Positions 1-5,796 of a DNA stretch of 6,468 nucleotides are shown here, one piece after another. The translations under genes were made by a program, and so were the position numbers. The DNA comes from Betaproteobacteria bacterium UBA931 (lineage in GTDB: Bacteria; Pseudomonadota; Gammaproteobacteria; Burkholderiales; Casimicrobiaceae): the NCBI GenBank assembly GCA_002293615.1, contig DBDN01000063.1, forward strand, positions 25,987 to 32,454, in the 5' to 3' direction. The notes under the pieces were generated by a model. That model was not told the DNA's origin. It ran no database searches and saw only the letters and a list, made by a program, of their open reading frames with translations. The stretch's first letter is position 1. Each line of letters opens with the position of its first letter.

Positions 1-551
1 AGCATCAACTGCAAACCGAGATATGCAAAACTCACCGCAGCCACTTCATAAGAAAAAAGCGTCGCCCGTTGATCGCGTTCACCCCGCTCCGGCTGCAAAA
101 TAAATTCATATCCTGCGGTGATAATGAGACTAAGCGCCAATGTCACGCTCAGCACTTGGACCCAGCGTTCATGGAAAAAGGGGCGATGCGTTGACAGATA
201 CCCAATCAACAACACCCCCATCAAAAATCGGTAGGCTGCCGATAGATAGACTTGCAATGCATCAAGCGCCGGAAAAAAAGTTCCTGCATCCATGACCGTA
301 TAGACGATCCGGCAAAGCGCAAAAGCCGCCAATGCCGCCAACAAAAAAAATACCTCCCTATCAGCGCGCTTTCGATCCAATGCCCACGCAACCCCGGCCA
401 GTCCGCATGTAAAATAAAAGACCTTACGCGCCTCCGCCGGAAACGGTATAGCCAACAACAAAACCACCAACGCCAAGCTATAGACGCCCCACGCCATCCA
501 GAGTGTTTTTTTCGCCTGCCCCTCCCTGACGCCGCTATCTTTTACTTCCAC
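1..551 (-). CDS. Multi-pass membrane protein, probable O-antigen ligase family, N-terminal part (cut by window edge)
   Basis: This is an open frame of 183 residues with no stop before the left edge, so the C-terminal part is missing. What is seen: after a short charged N-terminus come hydrophobic stretches at about residues 17-37, 44-58, 67-86, 106-119 and 131-150, and another beginning near 167, as in a polytopic inner-membrane protein. A segment after the fifth stretch, RATLFSYEVAA (about 162-172), recalls the Arg-containing segment after the early helices of WaaL-type ligases. Known of the family: WaaL joins undecaprenyl-linked glycan to lipid A-core on the periplasmic side. The assignment is inferred from topology and from the msbA/glycosyltransferase context; a Wzy polymerase or another glycan membrane protein is possible. 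The start is a GTG at 551 that overlaps the preceding gene's stop by 10 bases, with a weak purine-rich AGAAGAGAG upstream; an ATG at 497 (codon 19) is the alternative and has no nearby ribosome binding site. Confidence 0.55.
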   Translation of the reverse strand, partial: MEVKDSGVREGQAKKTLWMAWGVYSLALVVLLLAIPFPAEARKVFYFTCGLAGVAWALDRKRADREVFFLLAALAAFALCRIVYTVMDAGTFFPALDALQVYLSAAYRFLMGVLLIGYLSTHRPFFHERWVQVLSVTLALSLIITAGYEFILQPERGERDQRATLFSYEVAAVSFAYLGLQLM

Positions 552-1525
552 CGTTGCAGCTCTCTTCTATTTTTTAAAAGCAATCTTTTTCGGCTGACTC
601 GCACATGCGGTGATAACAAAAAAGCGCCCAGCGGAATAGCTTCTATAAGAGATTTGATTTCGTTTCGGTTGTCGCGGCTTAAATCTTTTACGTTGTCCAA
701 TAAAACCCGGCACTGCTTCACGCACAGCGCCTCGAAAAGGCGCTGCTGATAAGTGCTCTTGACGCTCTTCTTCAGCTTGGCAAGCACCGATAACATATAT
801 TTTGCCCTAGTGTCACTCAATGCGGCAGATGTGTTTTTGTCGTGCTGGCGGTAAAAATAAACCGGAGTATCCGAAATCAGGAGGCGCGGCAACTGATCGA
901 GAAGGTCGGTAGCGATGAAAATATCCTCGTAACACTCCATCGCCGGGAAACGCAACTCTTCAAATAACCGGCGGGAGAAAAGGCGTCCAATCAAATGCCC
1001 CATGTAACGTTGATGCCGCAACAACTCTTCCCAAAATTCCGTAACCCCGATAGAAGAAAAAACGGCGGTCTCCGCTCGTTGCGGCATCAGTTTTCCTCGA
1101 AAACGGTATAGCGGCGTCACAACCATTTCGGCAGATTTTTCCTGAGCCGCCGTCAAGAGAAGTTCGCAAGCATTGGGAGCCAACACATCGTCGCCATCAA
1201 CAAACATCAGATAAGGTGCCGTTGCCAAAGCCAATGCCGCATTACGTGCCTTACCGACATTACGAAACTGGACATGCCCGACTTTGACACAAGAGTGTTT
1301 GCCGGAGAAAGCGTCGATTTGTTCACCCGTCGCATCCGTTGAAGCATCGTCAATCAACACAACTTCGAGACTGTCAAGCCCAATCGTCTGAGCACAAAGT
1401 GACTCCAATGTTTCCGGAAGATACGCTGCCTGATTATGCGCCACCAGCAGAAGGGAAAGCTGAGGCTGAGGCTGAGGCTGAGGCTGAGGCTGAGGCTGAG
1501 GCTGGGATTGCGGTTGTGTCTGCAT
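542..1525 (-). CDS. Family 2 glycosyltransferase with a Pro-Gln repeat tail
   Basis: A 327-residue GT-A fold glycosyltransferase, expected to transfer a sugar from a nucleotide-sugar to an LPS or surface-glycan acceptor at the cytoplasmic face of the inner membrane. Seen: first beta strand LSLLLVAHN (23-31), VLIDDAST (54-61), GKARNAA (91-97), the DxD metal-binding motif in FVDGDD (110-112), and a later YED (199-201) where the family's catalytic acid usually lies. The C-terminus (about 240-327) is basic and helical-looking and may contact membrane. Residues 2-22 are an unusual Gln-Pro/Ser/Thr alternation made by a hexanucleotide repeat. The ATG at 1525 is the first start codon after an in-frame TGA, and no ATG, GTG or TTG follows before the first beta strand, so the repeat must be translated. 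No Shine-Dalgarno sequence is visible. The gene lies 17 bases after msbA and overlaps the next gene by 10 bases. The sugar and acceptor cannot be told from sequence. Confidence 0.9.
   Translation of the reverse strand: MQTQPQSQPQPQPQPQPQPQPQLSLLLVAHNQAAYLPETLESLCAQTIGLDSLEVVLIDDASTDATGEQIDAFSGKHSCVKVGHVQFRNVGKARNAALALATAPYLMFVDGDDVLAPNACELLLTAAQEKSAEMVVTPLYRFRGKLMPQRAETAVFSSIGVTEFWEELLRHQRYMGHLIGRLFSRRLFEELRFPAMECYEDIFIATDLLDQLPRLLISDTPVYFYRQHDKNTSAALSDTRAKYMLSVLAKLKKSVKSTYQQRLFEALCVKQCRVLLDNVKDLSRDNRNEIKSLIEAIPLGAFLLSPHVRVSRKRLLLKNRRELQRWK
1459..1504. repeat. Hexanucleotide tandem repeat (GCTGAG on plus strand), 7 full units plus 4 bases
   Basis: Seven perfect GCTGAG units span 1459-1500, followed by GCTG at 1501-1504. 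In the minus-strand glycosyltransferase frame this reads as CCT-CAG, giving seven identical Pro-Gln pairs. The flanking codons toward the start (CAG ACA CAA CCG CAA TCC) keep the Gln-x pattern but with varied codons. Gain or loss of units would not shift the reading frame. Confidence 0.97.
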
Positions 1526-1542
1526 GTTATTAAAAGATTGTA

Positions 1543-3309
1543 TTAAATTGATGATTGCTCATGAAACTGCAAGTGATGCAATCGCGTATAAATACCCTTT
1601 TGCGCCAACAAGGCTTGATGTGACCCCAGTTCGACGATCTGCCCGTGCTCCATGACCGCAATCCTGTCTGCGTTTTCGATGGTTGACAAACGATGGGCAA
1701 TAACAATCGTTGTTCTGTTTTTCATCAGGTTTTCCAACGCCGCCTGCACCAACCGCTCGGATTGCGTGTCGAGCGCGCTGGTCGCTTCGTCCAGAATCAG
1801 GATCGGCGCATTCTTTAATAACGCCCGGGCAATCGCCAAGCGCTGACGCTGGCCGCCGGAAAGGCGCGCCCCTTTTTCGCCGATCAGCGTATCAAATCCC
1901 TCCACCATCCGTTCAATAAACTCCAACGCATTGGCCGCACGCGCCGCCTCGACAATTTCTTCGCGCGTCGCCTGCTGGTGGCGACCGTAAGCGATATTGG
2001 CGGCCACCGTATCGTTAAACAGCACCACATCCTGGCTGACCAGCGCAATCTGCGCACGCAAACTCGTCAAAGCAATATCGTTCAACGGAATGCCGTCCAG
2101 CCGGATTTCTCCCGCCTGCGGCAAATAAAACCGCGGAATCATGCTCGCCAGCGTTGTCTTGCCGCTTCCGGAAACACCGACCAGCGCCAGCGTTTCACCG
2201 GGGTAAATCTCCAGGGATAAATTATCCAGCGCATACCGTTCGGCGTTCGGATAGCGGAAAGAAACATGGTCGAACGTCAGCGCACCGTTGATCTTGACCA
2301 TTTCCCGAGTGCCCGTGTCCGGCTCAGGCGCTTCATCGAGAAAAGAGAAGGTGCTTTCTGCGGCGGCCAGCCCGCGTTGCAGGCTTTGGGTAATATTGGT
2401 AATCCGCTTGATCGGCGCGAACAGCAACAACATGCCTGTTAAAAAAGCGATAAAGTCGCCCGTGGAAATCGCGCCGTGAAAAGAGCGCAGCGCGGCAAAA
2501 TACAATACTGCCGACAAAGCAAAGGCGATAATGAGCTGTGTTGCGCCGGTATTCACCGACGACGTTGCCCGTTGCTTCACGACATTGTGGCGAATCGCCT
2601 TGGCTTTTTCGATAAACCGTTTACCCTCGTAAGCTTCGCCGCCATAGATTTTTACAACACGCTGGCAATTCGCGCCTTCGCTCAATACCTGCGTTAATGC
2701 ACCCATCTGCTGCTGGTTTTCACGCGACAACCGACGCAGCCTTCTGCTGATCAGCTTGATGCATAGCGACACCGATGGAAACACGACCAGGCAAATCAAC
2801 GTCAACTGCCAGTCGATATAAAACAACAACCCAAACAGCCCGAGTACCGTAACCCCGTCTTTCACCGATACGGTGATTACGTTAAACCCGGCCTCGGTAA
2901 TCTGATTGGCATCGTTGGTCACGCGCGAAATCATGCGTCCGGACGAGTGGCTGTCGTAATAAGAAACCGGCAAGCGCAGCAACTGCTCAAACAACTCCTG
3001 ACGCAAGGTCTGCACCAAATGCCCAGAAAGCCAAGCCGTCGAATAGTCGTTGATGAACCCCGCAATGCCGCGCAACAGGAAAAGCCCGACGATCATCACG
3101 ATCACCCCCAGCACCGCTTGAATATCCTTGCCGACAAAGCCGTCGTCGATCAGCGGCCGCATCAACGATACGAACAACGGTTCCGTTGCCGCCGCCACGG
3201 CCATTGCCAACAGCGATACCGCAAATACCTTGACATAACGACGCAGATAACCGAGCAAACGCTTGTATAGCGCGAAACTGTTGAAGTGATTGTTTTTCGG
3301 TATAGTCAT
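1543..3309 (-). CDS. msbA: Lipid A export ABC transporter MsbA (permease-ATPase half transporter)
   Basis: A 588-residue homodimeric half-transporter that flips lipid A-core from the inner to the outer leaflet of the inner membrane using ATP. Seen: a transmembrane domain over about residues 20-310 with the first helix near 27-48, and an ATP-binding domain over about 340-580. The latter has Walker A GVSGSGKTT (378-386), Q-loop Gln426, signature LSGGQ (483-487), Walker B ILILDEAT (503-510, Asp507 and Glu508) and H-loop His539. Length and motif order match the MsbA family (E. coli about 582 residues), and the lipid-glycan genes downstream support lipid A over drug export. The ATG at 3309 is the first start codon after an in-frame TAG; the next in-frame Met is residue 36, inside the first helix, so this start is nearly forced. 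It lacks a Shine-Dalgarno sequence, and a hairpin with a T-run sits directly in front of it. The stop is 17 bases from the glycosyltransferase start, implying co-transcription. Confidence 0.93.
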   Translation of the reverse strand: MTIPKNNHFNSFALYKRLLGYLRRYVKVFAVSLLAMAVAAATEPLFVSLMRPLIDDGFVGKDIQAVLGVIVMIVGLFLLRGIAGFINDYSTAWLSGHLVQTLRQELFEQLLRLPVSYYDSHSSGRMISRVTNDANQITEAGFNVITVSVKDGVTVLGLFGLLFYIDWQLTLICLVVFPSVSLCIKLISRRLRRLSRENQQQMGALTQVLSEGANCQRVVKIYGGEAYEGKRFIEKAKAIRHNVVKQRATSSVNTGATQLIIAFALSAVLYFAALRSFHGAISTGDFIAFLTGMLLLFAPIKRITNITQSLQRGLAAAESTFSFLDEAPEPDTGTREMVKINGALTFDHVSFRYPNAERYALDNLSLEIYPGETLALVGVSGSGKTTLASMIPRFYLPQAGEIRLDGIPLNDIALTSLRAQIALVSQDVVLFNDTVAANIAYGRHQQATREEIVEAARAANALEFIERMVEGFDTLIGEKGARLSGGQRQRLAIARALLKNAPILILDEATSALDTQSERLVQAALENLMKNRTTIVIAHRLSTIENADRIAVMEHGQIVELGSHQALLAQKGIYTRLHHLQFHEQSSI

Positions 3310-3310
3310 G

Positions 3311-3331
3311 AAAAAAGCATGCTACGCATGC
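3311..3331 (-). terminator. Short hairpin with T-run, possible intrinsic terminator or msbA leader structure
   Basis: Read on the minus strand, GCATGC (3331-3326), loop GTA, GCATGC (3322-3317) is followed by six T (3316-3311). This is a 6-bp perfect stem with a 3-base loop and a U-tract, shaped like a small rho-independent terminator for the CorC-like gene whose stop is at 3375. The T-run ends one base before the msbA ATG, so the element occupies the position where a ribosome binding site should be. The stem is short, so it may terminate weakly or act as a leader structure instead. Confidence 0.45.
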
Positions 3332-3353
3332 AAACAATTAATGCCCGCCGCCA

Positions 3354-3359
3354 ATTATA
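3354..3359 (-). promoter_or_regulatory. Candidate -10 box (TATAAT) for msbA
   Basis: A perfect TATAAT lies on the minus strand in the 65-base gap between the CorC-like gene and msbA. Transcription would begin near 3347, giving a leader of about 38 bases that contains the hairpin. No good -35 hexamer is seen 16-18 bases upstream, where the sequence is GCACGT, so the call rests on the -10 match and its intergenic position. Confidence 0.4.
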
Positions 3360-3374
3360 TAGAAAGCGGCATAC

Positions 3375-4685
3375 TTACGTGCTTTCCGCGCGTGTCTGCT
3401 TCGGGTAAATGCGCACGCGGACAATACGCGGCCCTTTCATTTTTTTGACTTCCGCGGAAAAATATTCGAACTCGACGCTCTGCCCTTCCACCGGCACATT
3501 GCCCAGCTTTTGCATGATCAAACCGCCGACGGTATCCACGCCGGTTTCCTCGATATCGATCCCCAGCGCCCGCTCCAGCGAAAAAATGGTGAGGCTGCCC
3601 TTGCCGGCCAGCGAGCCGTCATTAAGCTTTTGCCATTCGTTGCGGTTCTGCGCAAACTCATCGCTGATTTCGCCGACCAGTGCGCCAAGCAAATTATCGA
3701 GCGTAAGAAATCCCAAAGGCCGCCCCTGCTTGGTCGTGACCACCGTAAAATGCGGCGCGCCGTCGCGGAAATGACGAAAAAGATCCGCCGCGGGCGAATG
3801 TGTGGAGACCGTCTCAATCGGGCGCGACAACGCATCCAGCGAAATCGGCTTGCCGCGCTTGACGAGCGGAAAAATGTCCTTGACGTGAACAATTCCCTTG
3901 ACCTTGCCGCTTGCATCGAGATACGGATAACGGCTGAAGCGATTGACGATCATTTTCTCAATATTGGTATCGACATCGTCGTTTGCCGACAGCGACACCA
4001 TTTCATTGGCCGGGCGCATTAAGTCGCCGACATCAAGATTGCGAAAATCCAACGCCTGTGCCAGCATCCGCCACTCGGCCTTACTGTAAATACTGTCGGC
4101 ACGCGACGACCTCAAGATCATTTTCAGCTCTTCCGGCGCATATTCGCTGTCCGGCTGGGTACTCATATCCAGTCCCATCAGGCGCAAAAGACAATTCGAG
4201 CTGTGATTCAATATCCAGATTGCCGGATACATCAACCCGTAAAAAAGATAAAGCGGTATCGCCGTCCATACCCCTATTTTCTCGGAGCGGCGAATTGCCA
4301 GCGATTTGGGCGCCTGCTCACCGACCACAATATGCAAATAGGAAATAGTGAAAAAAGCGATGAAAAATGAAATTCCATGCAACAGGCTTTCGTTTTCAAT
4401 GCCCAGCGCCGAAAACAACGGATAAAGCAAGCGGGCAAAAGCCGGTTCTCCGAGCCACCCCAATCCCAGCGACGCCAGCGTGATGCCCAACTGACACGCG
4501 GCAAGATAAGCGTCGAGGTTTTTATACACCTTCAACAAAATCGCCCCGCGCCAACCCAACGTCTTGGCGATGGCCTGCACCCGGGTTCGCCGCAGCTTAA
4601 CCAGCCCAAACTCCGCGGCGACAAAAAACCCGTTCAACAGAACCAGGAAAAGCGCCGCGACAATATAAGCGACATTCATAACCAT
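3375..4685 (-). CDS. CNNM/CorC-family membrane protein (DUF21, CBS pair, CorC/HlyC domain), TlyC-like
   Basis: A 436-residue inner-membrane protein of the family often annotated as hemolysin or magnesium/cobalt efflux protein; related CNNM proteins move or sense divalent cations, but the ion here is not shown. Seen (numbered from the ATG at 4685): a DUF21 membrane domain over about 1-170, with the first helix containing LLNGFFVAAEF (16-26) and the family hallmark VVGEQAPKSLA (120-130); a CBS pair over about 215-340 with DLMRP (221-225) and FSRYPYLD (250-257); and a CorC/HlyC domain over about 350-430. Start choice is open. ATGs at 4685 and 4679 both precede the first helix. A TTG at 4694 has AAGG five bases upstream and would add three residues. 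A longer reading from an ATG at 4757 would add 24 residues of polar sequence unlike the family N-terminus and is not preferred. The gene is divergent from dapA and ends 65 bases before msbA. Confidence 0.88.
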   Translation of the reverse strand: MVMNVAYIVAALFLVLLNGFFVAAEFGLVKLRRTRVQAIAKTLGWRGAILLKVYKNLDAYLAACQLGITLASLGLGWLGEPAFARLLYPLFSALGIENESLLHGISFFIAFFTISYLHIVVGEQAPKSLAIRRSEKIGVWTAIPLYLFYGLMYPAIWILNHSSNCLLRLMGLDMSTQPDSEYAPEELKMILRSSRADSIYSKAEWRMLAQALDFRNLDVGDLMRPANEMVSLSANDDVDTNIEKMIVNRFSRYPYLDASGKVKGIVHVKDIFPLVKRGKPISLDALSRPIETVSTHSPAADLFRHFRDGAPHFTVVTTKQGRPLGFLTLDNLLGALVGEISDEFAQNRNEWQKLNDGSLAGKGSLTIFSLERALGIDIEETGVDTVGGLIMQKLGNVPVEGQSVEFEYFSAEVKKMKGPRIVRVRIYPKQTRAEST

Positions 4686-4832
4686 ATCAGGCAATGATAC
4701 CTTAGCCGATACTGAAAAAGGCGCCTTCCTTTGCTTTGCCGCATCAACCCGCCGCAATGGTTTTCGTACATTCTGATCAATTTTCTTTAAAACGTGCCGC
4801 CGAATATCGCCAAAACATCGCAGCTATTCGGG

Positions 4833-4838
4833 TAAAAT
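4833..4838 (+). promoter_or_regulatory. Candidate -10 box (TAAAAT) for dapA
   Basis: TAAAAT, preceded by CGGG, lies 26 bases before the dapA ATG, which would place the transcript start near 4845 with a leader of about 20 bases. No recognisable -35 hexamer is found 16-18 bases upstream (CCAAAA region), so this is a moderate call. Confidence 0.4.
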
Positions 4839-4854
4839 GCAGCATTGTTTTTCT

Positions 4855-4858
4855 GGAG
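4855..4858 (+). promoter_or_regulatory. Ribosome binding site (GGAG) that fixes the dapA start
   Basis: GGAG is placed six bases before the ATG at 4865. It supports this start over the more upstream in-frame ATGs at 4736 and 4757, and it contrasts with msbA and the glycosyltransferase gene, which lack such a site. Confidence 0.75.
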
Positions 4859-4864
4859 AACGCC

Positions 4865-5758
4865 ATGCTGACCGGATGCCTGATTCCCATAGTAACGCCC
4901 ATGACACCTGATGGCGCGCTGGATCTCGCATCGCTGAAAAAGCTGATCGACTGGTACATCGACAACGGCGTTGCCGGCATCGTTATCGTCGGCACGACCG
5001 GCGAATCGCCGACCGTCAATTTCGACGAACACCACGCGTTAATCCGCACTGCCGTCGAGCATGTCAACGGCCGCATCCATGTGATGGCCGGTACCGGCGG
5101 CAATTCCACGCAAGAAGCCATCGAACTAACCCAATACGCCCAAAAAATCGGTGCCGACAGCTGCCTTTCCGTTGTTCCTTATTACAACAAGCCCTCGCAG
5201 GAAGGCTTGTACCGCCACTTTCGCGCGATTGCCGAAAAAGTCGATCTGCCGCTGGTGCTTTACAACGTACCGGGACGCACTGTGGCCGATCTCGCCAATG
5301 AAACCGTGCTTCGGCTTGCCGAAATTCCCGGCATCATCGGCTTAAAAGACGCCACCGGCGATATCGCCCGCGCCACCGAGCTTTTCAAAGCCTTGCGGCT
5401 GCGCGGCAAAACCGATTTTGCGCTGTACAGCGGCGACGACATCACCAGCCTCGCCTATCTGCTGCTCGGCGGGCACGGCACGATTTCCGTTACCGCCTGC
5501 GTCGCCCCCGCAAAAATCGTCGCCATGTGTGCCGCCGCCGCTATCGGGAACATCAAAGTGGCGTGTGCCATCAACGACAAACTGCTGCTGCTGCACCGCC
5601 GCCTGTTTATCGAAGGCAACCCGGTACCCGTGAAATGGGCTATGGCGCAAATGGGGCTGATCCCGTCGGGCATACGCTTGCCATTGGCGCCGCTGGCGGA
5701 ACAATTCCATCGACCGTTACGCGAAGCATTGATCGAAGCCGAGTGCCTGAAAAACTGA
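4865..5758 (+). CDS. dapA: 4-hydroxy-tetrahydrodipicolinate synthase
   Basis: A 297-residue cytoplasmic (beta/alpha)8-barrel enzyme, normally a tetramer, that condenses pyruvate with aspartate semialdehyde in the first committed step to diaminopimelate and lysine. Seen: residues align by position with the E. coli enzyme, including Thr44-Thr45 in GTTGES, Tyr107 in PYYNKP, Tyr133 and Arg138 in YNVPGRT, and the Schiff-base Lys161 in GLKDATGD. Lysine-binding positions known from E. coli are largely kept (Ser48, His56, Asn80, Glu84, Tyr106), while Ala49 is Pro and His53 is Phe. Length is typical of the family. The ATG at 4865 gives an N-terminus (MLTGCLIPIVTPM) matching family members and has GGAG upstream; a reading from 4736 adds 43 residues with no family match. 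It is followed after 38 bases by the bamC-like gene, as in the E. coli dapA-bamC operon. Confidence 0.97.
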   Translation: MLTGCLIPIVTPMTPDGALDLASLKKLIDWYIDNGVAGIVIVGTTGESPTVNFDEHHALIRTAVEHVNGRIHVMAGTGGNSTQEAIELTQYAQKIGADSCLSVVPYYNKPSQEGLYRHFRAIAEKVDLPLVLYNVPGRTVADLANETVLRLAEIPGIIGLKDATGDIARATELFKALRLRGKTDFALYSGDDITSLAYLLLGGHGTISVTACVAPAKIVAMCAAAAIGNIKVACAINDKLLLLHRRLFIEGNPVPVKWAMAQMGLIPSGIRLPLAPLAEQFHRPLREALIEAECLKN

Positions 5759-5796
5759 TTTTTGATTTTTATTTAAGCATCTGAAAGATTACACGC

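Larger units (their letters stand above)
4686..4864. promoter_or_regulatory. Divergent intergenic region between the CorC-like gene and dapA
   Basis: About 180 bases between two divergent starts, so promoters for both directions should lie here. On the plus strand a TAAAAT box is visible near the dapA start. On the minus strand I see no convincing -35/-10 pair for the CorC-like gene. A 10-base perfect palindrome, AAGGCGCCTT, lies near 4720-4729, but it has no loop or spacer that would mark it as an operator. Both neighbouring genes have in-frame upstream extensions into this stretch, which I judge to be non-coding. Confidence 0.5.

Noticed and set aside
252..749. Plus-strand open frame of 165 residues
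   Set aside because: It lies across the membrane-protein and glycosyltransferase genes on the other strand, has a Lys/Arg/Gln-rich composition with no domain, and has no ribosome binding site.
1459..1504. On/off phase-variation switch
   Set aside because: The unit is six bases, so slippage cannot shift the frame; only tail-length variation is possible.
1339..1533. Plus-strand frame encoding an Ala-Glu repeat
   Set aside because: The repeat is simply the antisense reading of the Pro-Gln hexamer tract; the catalytic motifs are on the minus strand.
2987..3337. Minus-strand frame overlapping the msbA start, using a TTG start
   Set aside because: It is an out-of-frame shadow of the msbA N-terminal region with no recognisable protein features.
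3510..4022. Plus-strand frame of 170 residues inside the CorC-like gene
   Set aside because: The sense strand has clear CBS and CorC/HlyC domains; this frame is an antisense shadow.
4720..4729. AAGGCGCCTT palindrome as an operator or terminator
   Set aside because: It has no loop, is only ten bases long and has no partner copy; such palindromes arise easily by chance.
4736..4864. N-terminal extension of dapA by 43 residues
   Set aside because: DapA proteins start at the MLTG-type N-terminus, a GGAG precedes 4865, and the extension covers the likely promoter.
5342..5710. Minus-strand frame of 122 residues inside dapA
   Set aside because: Gly/Gln/Ala-rich antisense shadow of a well-supported enzyme gene.
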